From Saccharopolyspora_C sp047200635 (GTDB taxonomy: Bacteria; Actinomycetota; Actinomycetes; Mycobacteriales; Pseudonocardiaceae), in the NCBI RefSeq assembly GCF_047200635.1, contig NZ_JBJZOI010000012.1:1-64000 (forward strand): 64,000 bases of DNA. Reading direction: 5' to 3'. The notes beneath the pieces are model-generated. The model had not been told where the DNA came from. It saw only the letters and a program-made list of their open reading frames with translations, and ran no database searches. Every line of letters begins with the position of its first letter. The first letter of the stretch is position 1. A program made the translations under genes and the position numbers. Positions 17,456 to 25,700 of the stretch are shown here, piece after piece.

Positions 17456-18760
17456 GTGGCAGCCACAACCCGGGTCTACGCGGCGCGAGTCGCCGGACTC
17501 GCCGTGTTCGGTCCCGACGGCGAGTCCATCGGCAAGGTCCGCGACGTGGTCGTCGGGCTGCGCACCGCCGGCCAGGCACCGCGGGTGCTGGGGCTGGTGA
17601 TGGAGATGGCGGCCCGCAGGCGGATCTTCGTGCCGATGCTGCGCGTGGTGCGCATCGAGCCGAACGCGGTCACCCTCGCCACCGGCTCGGTCAACACGCG
17701 GCACTTCCACCAGCGCCCCAACGAGGTGCTGGTGCTCGGGCAGCTGCTCGACGCCAAGGTCACCATCGCCGCCTCCGGCGCCTCGGCGGTGCTGGTGGAC
17801 GCGGCGCTGGAGCAGACCCGCACCCGGGACTGGCGGTTGAGCAGGCTCGCCGTGCGCGAGCGCACCGGCCGGCTCGGCCGCCGAGGCCCGGTGCAGGTGC
17901 TGGAGTGGGACCAGATCACCGGCCTCGCCGCCATCGAGCTCACCAGCCGGCCGCAGGGCGTGGAGCAGCTGCTGACCCTGCTGGACTCGATGCGGGCCGT
18001 CGACGTGGCCAGCACCCTGCACGAGCTGCCGCCGAAGCGCCGCCACGAGGTCGCCGAGGCGCTCGACGACGAACGGCTCGCCGACGTGGTCGAGGAGCTT
18101 CCGGAGGACGACCAGAAGGACCTGCTCGGTCACCTCGGCGAGGACCGCGCGGTGCGCGTGCTGGAGGCGATGAACCCGGACGACGCGGCCGACCTGCTCG
18201 CCGAGCTGCCCGAGGTGGACAAGAACCGGCTGCTGGAGCTCATGGAGCCCGCCGAGTCCGCACCGGTCAAGCGGCTGCTGGCGTACTCCGCCGACACGGC
18301 GGGCGGCCTGATGACCCCGGAACCCGTGGTCGTCGGCCCGGACGCCACCATCGCCGAGGCGCTGGCCCTGGTGCGCAACGTGGAGCTGCCGGTCGCGCTG
18401 TCGAGCATGGTCTTCGTCTGCCGCCCGCCCTCGGCGACGCCCACCGGGCGCTACCTCGGCTGCGTGCACATCCAGCGGTTGCTGCGCGACCCGCCGTCTA
18501 CCCTGGTCGCGGGCGCGCTGGACACCAGCCTCGCGAGCCTGCCCGCCACCGCTTCGCTGGCGGAGGTGACCCGCTACTTCGCCGCCTACAACCTGGTGTG
18601 CGGCCCGGTGCTCGACGATCAGGAGCACCTCATCGGCGCCGTGACCGTGGACGACGTGCTCGACCACCTGCTGCCGGAGAACTGGCGGGAGGGCGGACTG
18701 CCCGACGACCTGCACGCCGCGGGATCCCGGGGCGCGCCGAAAGCGAGCGACGATGCCTGA
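17456..18760 (+). CDS. MgtE-N/CBS-domain protein with PRC-like start (Rv1232c-like)
   Basis: 434 aa. The N-terminal part (FGPDGESIGKVRDVVVGL) looks like a PRC-barrel. The middle (VASTLHELPPKRRHEVAEAL ... LPEDDQKDLLGHLGEDRAVRVLE) is the helical MgtE N-domain, and the C-terminal half (MTPEPVVVGPDATIAEAL ... GAVTVDDVLDHLLP) is a CBS pair. There are no membrane helices, so this is not an MgtE channel but its cytoplasmic regulatory module alone. It overlaps the following DUF1003 membrane gene by eight bases, suggesting the two work together. Mg2+ or nucleotide sensing is inferred only. Confidence 0.85.
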   Translation: MAATTRVYAARVAGLAVFGPDGESIGKVRDVVVGLRTAGQAPRVLGLVMEMAARRRIFVPMLRVVRIEPNAVTLATGSVNTRHFHQRPNEVLVLGQLLDAKVTIAASGASAVLVDAALEQTRTRDWRLSRLAVRERTGRLGRRGPVQVLEWDQITGLAAIELTSRPQGVEQLLTLLDSMRAVDVASTLHELPPKRRHEVAEALDDERLADVVEELPEDDQKDLLGHLGEDRAVRVLEAMNPDDAADLLAELPEVDKNRLLELMEPAESAPVKRLLAYSADTAGGLMTPEPVVVGPDATIAEALALVRNVELPVALSSMVFVCRPPSATPTGRYLGCVHIQRLLRDPPSTLVAGALDTSLASLPATASLAEVTRYFAAYNLVCGPVLDDQEHLIGAVTVDDVLDHLLPENWREGGLPDDLHAAGSRGAPKASDDA

Positions 18761-19280
18761 ACTGCTCTCCCGGCAGCGGCTGGACCAGCCCCGGATGCCC
18801 CGCCGGTTCACCGTGGAGTTCGACCCGGAGCTGTTCGGCCAGGTCTCCGAGCGGGTGGCCCGCTTCCTCGGTACCGGCAAGTTCCTGTTCTGGATGACGG
18901 TGTTCGTCATCTGCTGGATCGGGGCGAACCTGTTCGCGGTGGGCCTGCGCTGGGACCCCTACCCGTTCATCCTGCTCAACCTGGCGTTCTCCACCCAGGC
19001 CTCGTACGCGGCACCGCTGATCCTGCTCGCGCAGAACCGGCAGGACGACCGGGACCGGGTCTCGCTGGAGGAGGACCGGGCGCGCGCCGAGCAGACGAAG
19101 GCGGACACCGAGTACCTGGCGCGGGAGCTCGCGGCGCTGCGGCTGGCCCTCGGGGAGGTCGCCACCCGCGACTACCTGCGCGGCGAGCTGGACCGGCTGC
19201 GCGACGACCTGCCCGGCACCGAGAGCCCCAGCGCCCGGAGGCGCCGCCAGGGCGCCGCCGACCGCGAGGATCGCGGGTGA
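18753..19280 (+). CDS. DUF1003 membrane protein
   Basis: 175 aa, ATG 18753 inside the end of the preceding gene. DUF1003 features are two transmembrane helices (FLFWMTVFVICWIGANLFAV and PYPFILLNLAFSTQASYAAPLILLAQ) followed by NRQDDRDR and a charged coiled-coil tail (RARAEQTKADTEYLARELAAL). Co-occurrence with an MgtE-N/CBS protein is the usual arrangement in actinobacteria. Function unknown. Confidence 0.85.
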   Translation: MPELLSRQRLDQPRMPRRFTVEFDPELFGQVSERVARFLGTGKFLFWMTVFVICWIGANLFAVGLRWDPYPFILLNLAFSTQASYAAPLILLAQNRQDDRDRVSLEEDRARAEQTKADTEYLARELAALRLALGEVATRDYLRGELDRLRDDLPGTESPSARRRRQGAADREDRG

Positions 19281-19333
19281 CCGCCGCCGCGGGGCCGGCG
19301 CCCCGGGCGCGGTTCGCGCGCGGGCGGTGAGGT

Positions 19334-19825
19334 TCAGGCCTGCGCGCGCTGCCCGGGTGGGGCGGGGACGCCGCCCGCGGCGAGCTTCTCGCAGGTGCGG
19401 GCGAACTCCTCCAGCTCCTGCGGCTCCGTCACCGAGAGGAAGTACCGCGTCACCCCGCCGAGGTGTGTTCCGGCTGCGGTGCGCAACCGATCCTCACCGG
19501 CGTCCGTGATCACCGCGAGCACTCCCCTGCCGTCCGAATCGACCCGGACGCGGTGGACCAGACCGATCCGCTCCAGCCGATCGACCAGCCGGGTCACCCC
19601 GGATCTGGAGAGCAGCACGGCGTCCGCGAGCTCGGTCATGCGCAGCCTGCGCTCGGGCGCCTCCATCAGCGCGTGCAGCACGTCGTAGGCGGCCAGCGTC
19701 AGCCGCTGCTCGGCGATCAGCTCCCCCTCCAGGCAGCGCGTGACGCGGGCGTGCGCGCGCAGGAAGGTGCGATAGGCCAGCAGCTCACCACGAGTGGGTA
19801 ATCGATCAAGACCCGTCTCGGTCAC
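19334..19825 (-). CDS. MarR-family transcriptional regulator
   Basis: 163 aa from GTG 19825. The winged helix is clear: LTLAAYDVLHALMEAPERRLRMTELADAVLLSRSGVTRLVDRLERIGLV (residues about 43-92), with wing residues RVDSDGRGVLAVIT. No ligand-binding Cys stands out. The start is decided by TAGTAT eight bases upstream with no SD, so the mRNA is probably leaderless. The target genes are not obvious; divergent mrp is the nearest. Confidence 0.87.
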   Translation of the reverse strand: MTETGLDRLPTRGELLAYRTFLRAHARVTRCLEGELIAEQRLTLAAYDVLHALMEAPERRLRMTELADAVLLSRSGVTRLVDRLERIGLVHRVRVDSDGRGVLAVITDAGEDRLRTAAGTHLGGVTRYFLSVTEPQELEEFARTCEKLAAGGVPAPPGQRAQA

Positions 19826-19833
19826 GATGAGTG

Positions 19834-19839
19834 ATACTA
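19834..19839 (-). promoter_or_regulatory. -10 box of the marR gene (leaderless)
   Basis: TAGTAT (minus strand), eight bases before GTG 19825. Confidence 0.5.
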
Positions 19840-20025
19840 CGGAGGGCAGTCACACGAATGCGAAGCGCCCCCGCATTTCACGATGTGAGCACGTCGGGGC
19901 CGGTGCCTGGAATAATCCAGCGCACAGCCCCACCGGACCCGCCGCGACGCCCCCTCCGGGGCCCCGGAACCGGCCGACGAGCCGTCACGCGCTGCGCACC
20001 TCGCCCGCGTTCGCCGGGCTACCGG

Positions 20026-20062
20026 CCCGTAACATCGGGGGCCGGTCCGTAGCATCAGGGGC
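20026..20062 (+). repeat. Imperfect tandem direct repeat upstream of mrp
   Basis: Two copies of a CCGTAACATCGGGG / CCGTAGCATCAGGG type element are 20-21 bases apart. They contain TAACAT and TAGCAT, both fitting -10 boxes, so they are either tandem promoters or a two-site operator, 40-70 nt before mrp. Confidence 0.35.
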
Positions 20063-20099
20063 AAGCACAGCCGCAGGAAGGGTCGGTGTCACCGCAACC

Positions 20100-21239
20100 G
20101 TGACCAGCACGCACTCCTCTCCCACCGAAGAGGCCGTCCGCCAGGCCCTGACCAAGGTCGACGACCCGGAGATCCACAAGCCGATCACGGAGCTCGGCAT
20201 GGTCAAGTCCGTCACCGCGGGCGAGGACGGCCAGGTGGCCGTGGCCGTGTACCTCACCGTCCAGGGCTGCCCGATGCGCGAGACGATCACGCAGCGGGTC
20301 GAGGCCGCGGTGCGCGAGGTCGAGGGCGTGCGCGGGGTGACCGTCGAGCTCGACGTGATGAGCGACGAGCAGCGCTCCGAACTCCGCAAGAAGCTGCGCG
20401 GCAGCTCCGAGGAACCCCGCATCCCGTTCGCCGAGCCGGGTTCGATGACCCGGGTGTACTGCGTCGCCTCCGGCAAGGGCGGGGTGGGCAAGTCGAGCGT
20501 CACCGTGAACCTCGCCGCGGCGATGGCCCAGCGCGGCCTGTCGGTGGGCGTGGTCGACGCCGACATCTACGGCCACTCCGTCCCCCGGATGCTCGGCTCC
20601 GGCGGCAAGCCCACCCAGGTGGAAAAGATGATCATGCCGCCGCAGGCGCACGGCGTGAAGGTCATCTCCATCGGCATGTTCACCCCGGGCAACACGCCCG
20701 TCGTGTGGCGCGGCCCCATGCTGCACCGCGCGCTGCAGCAGTTCCTCTCCGACGTGTTCTGGGGCGATCTGGACGTGCTGCTGCTGGACCTGCCGCCCGG
20801 CACCGGCGACATCGCGCTGTCCACCGCCCAGCTCATCCCGAACGCCGAGATCCTGGTGGTGACCACCCCGCAGCAGGCGGCCGCCGAGGTCGCCGAGCGC
20901 GCGGGCGCCATCGCGATGCAGACCCGGCAGCGGCTGGCGGGCGTCGTCGAGAACATGTCCTGGATGGAGCTGCCCGACGGGCAGCGCGTGGAGGTCTTCG
21001 GCAGCGGTGGCGGGCAGATCGTCGCCGACTCGCTGAGCCGCGCGGTGGGCTCCGAGGTCCCGCTGCTGGGTCAGGTGCCGCTGGACACCCGGCTGCGCGA
21101 GGCGGGCGACAGCGGGACCCCGCTGGTCCTGGAGGCCCCCGATTCCCCGGCGGCCCAGGTGCTCAGCGACGTCGCCAAGCGCCTCTCCACCCGCGCCCGC
21201 GGCCTGGCGGGCCAGCTCCTGTCCGTGTCTCCCGCCTGA
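20100..21239 (+). CDS. mrp: Mrp/ApbC iron-sulfur cluster carrier ATPase
   Basis: 379 aa. GTG 20100 gives the expected N-terminus (MTSTHSSPTEEAVRQALTKV). Residues 1-95 form the DUF59/MIP18 domain (VDDPEIHKPITELGMV). The P-loop ATPase follows with the deviant Walker A GKGGVGKSSVTVNLA, VVDADIYGHS, and LLDLPPGTGD (Walker B). Only one Cys pair-like region is visible, and no CxxC near the C-terminus is obvious, as in some actinobacterial forms. Mrp proteins bind and transfer Fe-S clusters in the cytosol. The convergent neighbour is the O-methyltransferase. Confidence 0.92.
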   Translation: MTSTHSSPTEEAVRQALTKVDDPEIHKPITELGMVKSVTAGEDGQVAVAVYLTVQGCPMRETITQRVEAAVREVEGVRGVTVELDVMSDEQRSELRKKLRGSSEEPRIPFAEPGSMTRVYCVASGKGGVGKSSVTVNLAAAMAQRGLSVGVVDADIYGHSVPRMLGSGGKPTQVEKMIMPPQAHGVKVISIGMFTPGNTPVVWRGPMLHRALQQFLSDVFWGDLDVLLLDLPPGTGDIALSTAQLIPNAEILVVTTPQQAAAEVAERAGAIAMQTRQRLAGVVENMSWMELPDGQRVEVFGSGGGQIVADSLSRAVGSEVPLLGQVPLDTRLREAGDSGTPLVLEAPDSPAAQVLSDVAKRLSTRARGLAGQLLSVSPA

Positions 21240-21255
21240 TCTCGACGGAGCAGGT

Positions 21256-21289
21256 GAACGGCCCGTTCGCCCGGTGCGGCGGGCCGTTC
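21256..21289. terminator. Bidirectional hairpin between mrp and the O-methyltransferase
   Basis: GAACGGCCC (21256-21264) and GGGCCGTTC (21281-21289) form a perfect 9-bp stem between convergent genes. Confidence 0.6.
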
Positions 21290-21312
21290 GCCCCGGCGGG
21301 TGCGGTGCTCCC

Positions 21313-21939
21313 TCAGGCCTCCGCCGAGCGGGCGGCGGCGAGCAGGCCGCCGTCGACCGGCAGCGCGACCGGGACCAGCGCCTCATCGGCGCGGATCGCC
21401 CTGATCAGCTCGCGCAGGGCCTGGGCGCGCGGCTCCTGGCTGCGGGCCGGGTCGGCCGGCCCGGCGAACACGATGGCCCCGCCCGGCCGCAGCAGCGGCG
21501 CGCCGAGTTCCAGGAACGTCGCGTACCTGGTGGGCATCGCATCGACGAAGACCAGGTCGTAGGCGCCCTCGGTGAGCTTCGGCAGCACCCGTTCGGCCAG
21601 CCCGGCGATGAACCGGGTGCGACCGCGCGGCACGCCCTCCGCCGCCAGCGCCTGCCGAGCGACGTGCTGCGCGGCGGCGTCGACGTCGATCGAGGTCAGA
21701 ACGCCCTTCGGGGCCATCCCGCTGAGCAGCCAGCTCGCGGAGGCGCCCGTGCCTGATCCCACCTCCACCACCGCCGTGGCGCGCAGCGCCGTCGTCAGGA
21801 AGCGCAGCGCGGCGCCTGCGGACGAGTCGATGGTGTCCTCGGCGGGCTCCGCGGAAGGCCCGATGGATCCGCGGGCGTCGCCGAGCACGTTGCCCGGCCG
21901 GTCCTGCGGACCGGTGCTGATCGACGTCTCGGGTATCAC
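21313..21939 (-). CDS. Class I SAM-dependent O-methyltransferase (Rv1220c-like)
   Basis: 208 aa from GTG 21939. SAM motifs: VVEVGSGTGASASWLL (motif I), LTSIDVDAAAQHVARQAL, and YDLVFVDAMP (motif II), of the COMT/YrrM type. An in-frame TTG at 21948 is possible, but TAATCT eight bases before GTG 21939 would overlap it, favouring a leaderless GTG start. The gene diverges from sigE as in mycobacteria. The methyl acceptor is unknown. Confidence 0.85.
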   Translation of the reverse strand: MIPETSISTGPQDRPGNVLGDARGSIGPSAEPAEDTIDSSAGAALRFLTTALRATAVVEVGSGTGASASWLLSGMAPKGVLTSIDVDAAAQHVARQALAAEGVPRGRTRFIAGLAERVLPKLTEGAYDLVFVDAMPTRYATFLELGAPLLRPGGAIVFAGPADPARSQEPRAQALRELIRAIRADEALVPVALPVDGGLLAAARSAEA

Positions 21940-21947
21940 GACGGTCA

Positions 21948-21953
21948 AGATTA
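21948..21953 (-). promoter_or_regulatory. -10 box of the O-methyltransferase gene (leaderless)
   Basis: TAATCT (minus strand), eight bases before GTG 21939. Confidence 0.5.
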
Positions 21954-22040
21954 TCTTCGCCGGGCCGTTCGGTTGCCCGGTTTCAGAAGATCGTTAGGCG
22001 CCTGTTTCCGCGGGTTGGGCCGATCAGGTGAACGTCAGGT

Positions 22041-22068
22041 TCTCAGCTTGCTCTCAGCGCTCTATCAT
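22041..22068 (+). promoter_or_regulatory. sigE promoter with 7-N4-7 direct repeat overlapping the -35
   Basis: TCTCAGC-TTGC-TCTCAGC (22041-22058) is an exact direct repeat with 11-bp period, the architecture bound by OmpR/PhoP/MprA-type response regulators. Five bases on, TATCAT (22063-22068) fits a -10. The expected -35 position (about 22040-22045) falls inside the first repeat, as in class II activation. The same repeat occurs at 51078-51095 beside a two-component system. Confidence 0.6.
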
Positions 22069-22240
22069 CCGCGGCTCACGTGCGCACGCGAGAGTGGGAG
22101 CAGTCGGGGGCGGATCACCGCCCCCAGCGACCAGCATCGCGGACCGCGCCCGCGCGGCCGGTGCGGGCGCGACCGGGAACAAACCCGTACCCGCGTTCGT
22201 TCCCCCGATGCAACCGCCGCAGGAGGTGGCTTCTCGTCCG

Positions 22241-22840
22241 ATGCCCACACAGTCGATGAGTCCGGCCCCGGCCGACCAGCACACCGCGCCCACCGCACCC
22301 GTCTCGGAAGCGGCGTGGACGCCGCCTTCCTGGGACGAAGTCGTCCGGGAGCACGCCGACCGGGTCTACCGGCTGGCGTACCGCCTCACCGGCAACCAGC
22401 ACGACGCCGAGGACCTCACGCAGGAGACCTTCATCCGGGTCTTCCGCTCGCTGGCGTCCTACAAGCCGGGAACCTTCGAGGGCTGGCTGCACCGGATCAC
22501 CACCAACCTGTTCCTCGACATGGCTCGGCGCCGCTCCCGGCTGCGCATGGAGGGCCTGCCCGAGGACACCGACCGGCTGCCGAGCACGGGCCCCAGCCCG
22601 GAGCAGGTGTTCTCCGACACCCACCTGGACCCGGACCTGCAGGCCGCGCTCGACGAGGTGCCGCCGGAGTTCCGCGTCGCGGTCGTGCTCTGCGACGTGG
22701 AAGGTCATTCGTACGAGGAGATCGGAGCCACCCTCGGGGTGAAGCTCGGTACTGTGCGCAGCAGGATCCACCGCGGCAGGCAGATGTTGAAGGCCACGTT
22801 GGAAGCTCGGCGGCAGCAGGCTCGGGAGGACTCGGCATGA
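22241..22840 (+). CDS. sigE: ECF sigma factor SigE
   Basis: 199 aa if ATG 22241 is used; AGGAGGTGG stands 12-14 nt upstream. In-frame starts further left (22208, or GTG 22028) exist, but the latter lies upstream of the proposed -10 and could not be on that transcript. Region 2 reads HADRVYRLAYRLTGNQHDAEDLTQETFIRVFRS, region 4 PEFRVAVVLCDVEGHSYEEIGATLGVKLGTVRSRIHRGR (described by residues, about 85-190). The closeness to mycobacterial SigE and the following rseA, htrA and tatB genes identify it. It drives the envelope-stress response and is held by RseA. Confidence 0.92.
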   Translation: MPTQSMSPAPADQHTAPTAPVSEAAWTPPSWDEVVREHADRVYRLAYRLTGNQHDAEDLTQETFIRVFRSLASYKPGTFEGWLHRITTNLFLDMARRRSRLRMEGLPEDTDRLPSTGPSPEQVFSDTHLDPDLQAALDEVPPEFRVAVVLCDVEGHSYEEIGATLGVKLGTVRSRIHRGRQMLKATLEARRQQAREDSA

Positions 22841-23538
22841 CGGCTCGGCGAGGGTGGGGGCTGTCCGAACAGCACCTCGCACTGGACGCGCTCGTGGCAT
22901 TCGTGGACGGCGAGCTCAGCGCCAACGCCCACGACCGCGCTGCCGCCCACCTCGCCAGGTGCTCGTCCTGCGCGGCGGACGCCGCGGCCCAGCGGCAGGC
23001 GCGGACGGCGGTCCGCTCGGCAGCGGTCCCCTCGATCTCCGCGGGGCTGTTGCAGGCCCTGCAATCCATCCCCTCCAGCGCCGAACTGCCCGCGCAGCCC
23101 GACGGGCTGGCGTTGACCGAGGACGGGCAGCTCGTCGCCATCAACCCCGGAGCGCGGTCCGGCCGCTTCGGCTCGGGCGCCACGATCGGATCCAGCACCC
23201 CGCTCGGCGGTGGCCGGCAGCTCGGCGATGCTTCCGGTCCTCCGGAGACGCGCCCAGCCCGCGGCAGGCGGACCGGCGCGGGCGTGGTCTTCTCCGGCCT
23301 GATGCTCGGCGCGCTGGCGCTGGTCTCCATCCCCGACGAGCACCTCCCGCCGACCGACGCGGGCCCGCTGCCGCAACCCGGCGAGGCCTACGACTCGGCC
23401 CTCGTCCCGGCGTCCGCCCGGATGAACCCGCCGGTCCCCGCGGCACCGGCCCCGGCGGCTCCTGCCCCCGCCACCAGCGCGGAGCTCCCGGCACCCCCAC
23501 CCGGCGCGCCGCTCATCTCCGCCTCCGTGCACCCCTGA
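22837..23538 (+). CDS. rseA: Anti-sigma factor RseA (zinc-binding)
   Basis: 233 aa; ATG 22837 overlaps the sigE stop as ATGA with GGGAGGA before it, so the two are translationally coupled. The zinc anti-sigma motif is H13 ... H38-x3-C42-x2-C45 (HLARCSSC). Past the sigma-binding domain the protein is Pro/Ala-rich. A weakly hydrophobic stretch (GAGVVFSGLMLGALALVSI, around 150-170) could be a membrane helix, with a Pro-Ala tail outside. In mycobacteria RseA binds SigE until it is phosphorylated and degraded or its Cys are oxidised; the same role is inferred. Confidence 0.88.
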   Translation: MTARRGWGLSEQHLALDALVAFVDGELSANAHDRAAAHLARCSSCAADAAAQRQARTAVRSAAVPSISAGLLQALQSIPSSAELPAQPDGLALTEDGQLVAINPGARSGRFGSGATIGSSTPLGGGRQLGDASGPPETRPARGRRTGAGVVFSGLMLGALALVSIPDEHLPPTDAGPLPQPGEAYDSALVPASARMNPPVPAAPAPAAPAPATSAELPAPPPGAPLISASVHP

Positions 23539-23591
23539 CCGCGCGCGTACGCGGACTTCACCTCCCCCCGGGCAGGATGGCTCGGGGGACA

Positions 23592-23615
23592 CCGCGCACC
23601 GGTACCGGTGCGCGG
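23592..23615. repeat. Perfect 24-bp palindrome between rseA and htrA
   Basis: Arms CCGCGCACCGG and CCGGTGCGCGG flank a central TA with no mismatch. It lies 53 bases after rseA and 66 before htrA. With no loop it is a better operator or Rho-type structure than a classical terminator; either role would uncouple htrA from sigE-rseA. Confidence 0.7.
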
Positions 23616-23680
23616 GAGACCACCCGCATGTGATCCACTCACGTGCCGATGTGTCGACGACTTCGCAGGTCCGGGGAGCG

Positions 23681-25222
23681 ATGAGCGAGCAGCCGAGGAA
23701 ACCCGCGCAGGAAGCCGATCCGGTGCGGCCCGAGGCCGCCGACTCGACCCCGCAGCGGCTCGACCCCCGGCCCCCGCACCGACCCGAGGTGGACCCCGAG
23801 CAGGAGGCCGCGTTCGGCAGGCCCGACGGGGTGGACGGCAGCTTCGACCCCGACGCCGCCGGGACGCCGACTCCCGGCGTGGCGCAGGGACCGCCGCCCT
23901 CGGATGCCCTGGCGAGGGCGTTCGGCCGCCCCCGGGACGCGGCGGAGTCCCTCCAGCGCGAGCCCGGCGAAACCGCCCCGGACCCCGCGGGCGACCGGCC
24001 CGCGACCTTCTGGAGCGACCGCGGCGACCGCGATCCGTGGCGCAACCCCTCCGCCAGTTCCGTGATCGGCCCGCCCGCGCTGGCCGAGGACCAGCCGGAA
24101 CCGACCGCCGAGCCCGGTCCCGGGCCGCTGCTGAGCGCCCGCGAGGTCCTGTTCGGCCGCCGGGTGCGCCCGCGCTCGCTGGCCGCGCTCGCGGGCGTCG
24201 CCGTGCTGCTCGCCGGCATCGGCGGGTTCGTCGGCCGCATCACCGCCGAGGAGGGAAATCCGCTCACCAATCCGGACGTGACCTTGGCCGAGGTCGAGCC
24301 GGGCGTGGACCGCCCGAGCGGCGGGGTCGCCGGGGTGGCCCGCCGCATCGTGCCCGCCGTGGTCTCCGTGGAGGTCCACGTGGGCGCGCAGGGCGGCAGC
24401 GGTTCCGGCGTGGTGATCGACGGCGAGGGTTACGTCGTCACGAACAACCACGTGGTCTCCATGGCCGCCGACACCCCGGGCGCCACGGTGTCCGCGGTGT
24501 TCAGCGACGGCACCCGCGTGCCCGCCCGCATCGTGGGCCGGGACGTGAAGACCGATCTCGCCGTGATCAAGGTCGAGGTCGCGAATCCGACCGTGGCCCA
24601 GCTGGGCCGCTCCGCCGACCTGGCCGTGGGCGACCAGGTCATCGCCGTGGGTTCTCCGCTGGGGCTGGCCAGCACGGTCACCACCGGCATCGTCAGCTCC
24701 GTGCACCGGCCGGTCCGGCTCGCGGGCGAGGGGACCGACACCAACGCGGTGGTCGACGCGATCCAGACCGACGCGGCGATCAATCCCGGCAACTCCGGCG
24801 GTGCGCTGGTCGACGGCAACGGCGCGGTGATCGGCATCAACAGCGGCATCCGGACCATCGGCTCGGGTGGCGAGGGCGGTTCGATCGGTTTGGGGTTCGC
24901 GATCCCGATCGACGACGTGCGACGCATCTCGCAGGAGCTGATCCGCACGGGCCGGGCCGCGCACGCCGACCTCGGCGTGAACGCCAAGTCGGTCAACGAC
25001 GGCACCACCGACGGCGCCCAGGTGCTCAACGTGCGCGACGAGGGCTCGGCCGCGGCGGCGGGGCTCGCCGAGGGCGACGTGATCATCCGGGTGGCGGACC
25101 GGAAGGTCAGCACCGCCGACGAGCTCGTGGTCGCCGTCGACCGGCACCCGGTGGGCGCGACGATCCCGGTCACGGTGGTGCGGCAGGGGCGGGAGCTGGT
25201 GCTGGACGTGACCCTGCGCTGA
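23681..25222 (+). CDS. htrA: HtrA-type membrane-anchored serine protease with PDZ domain
   Basis: 513 aa from ATG 23681 (GGGGAG just before). It has a long acidic/Pro-rich cytoplasmic part (1-160), one transmembrane helix (SLAALAGVAVLLAGIGGFVG, about 166-185), then a trypsin-like domain with catalytic H257 (TNNHVV), D292 (KTDLAV) and S372 (GNSGGAL). One PDZ domain follows at about 415-513 (VRDEGSAAAAGLAEGDVIIRVADRKV). It degrades or refolds damaged proteins outside the membrane and is part of the SigE envelope-stress group. The GTG at 23630 would add 17 residues without an SD. Confidence 0.92.
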   Translation: MSEQPRKPAQEADPVRPEAADSTPQRLDPRPPHRPEVDPEQEAAFGRPDGVDGSFDPDAAGTPTPGVAQGPPPSDALARAFGRPRDAAESLQREPGETAPDPAGDRPATFWSDRGDRDPWRNPSASSVIGPPALAEDQPEPTAEPGPGPLLSAREVLFGRRVRPRSLAALAGVAVLLAGIGGFVGRITAEEGNPLTNPDVTLAEVEPGVDRPSGGVAGVARRIVPAVVSVEVHVGAQGGSGSGVVIDGEGYVVTNNHVVSMAADTPGATVSAVFSDGTRVPARIVGRDVKTDLAVIKVEVANPTVAQLGRSADLAVGDQVIAVGSPLGLASTVTTGIVSSVHRPVRLAGEGTDTNAVVDAIQTDAAINPGNSGGALVDGNGAVIGINSGIRTIGSGGEGGSIGLGFAIPIDDVRRISQELIRTGRAAHADLGVNAKSVNDGTTDGAQVLNVRDEGSAAAAGLAEGDVIIRVADRKVSTADELVVAVDRHPVGATIPVTVVRQGRELVLDVTLR

Positions 25223-25313
25223 AGGTGGGAAAAGCGGTGTTCCCGCGAACTCCCCCGGGGTGGGTAGGCTGGCGGGCGCGCCACGCCAGGCACGGAACGG
25301 AAGGTGACCCGAG

Positions 25314-25700
25314 GTGTTCGACAGCATCGGCTGGGGTGAGATCCTGGTCCTCATCGTCGTCGGTCTGTTCGTGCTGGGCCCGGATCGGCTTCCCGAGGGC
25401 GCGGCCTGGCTGGGACGCACGATCCGCCAGGTCAAGCAGTACGCCACCGGTGCGCGCGAGCACCTGCGCTCCGAACTGGGCCCCGAGTTCGACGAGCTGC
25501 GCAAGCCGCTGGAGGACCTGCGCGGGATCCGCGACTTCAACCCGCGGAGCGCGGTCACCAAGCACCTGCTGGACGGGGAGAACCCGCTGAACCCGCCGCT
25601 GAACAACAGCGGCAGCACTCCGCCGCCCCCGCCGAAGCCCCAGGCCTCTCCGCCGCTGAGCCCCGGCGAGCGCCCCCCTTACGACTCGGACGCCACCTGA
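25314..25700 (+). CDS. tatB: Twin-arginine translocase subunit TatB
   Basis: 128 aa from GTG 25314. The N-terminal helix with the TatA/B signature (MFDSIGWGEILVLIVVGLFVLGPDRLP) is followed by an amphipathic helix (AAWLGRTIRQVKQYATG) and a Pro-rich hydrophilic tail. TatB works with TatC in recognising twin-arginine signal peptides. The place behind htrA matches mycobacteria. Its last 22 bases overlap the 3' end of the opposing MFS gene. Confidence 0.92.
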   Translation: MFDSIGWGEILVLIVVGLFVLGPDRLPEGAAWLGRTIRQVKQYATGAREHLRSELGPEFDELRKPLEDLRGIRDFNPRSAVTKHLLDGENPLNPPLNNSGSTPPPPPKPQASPPLSPGERPPYDSDAT

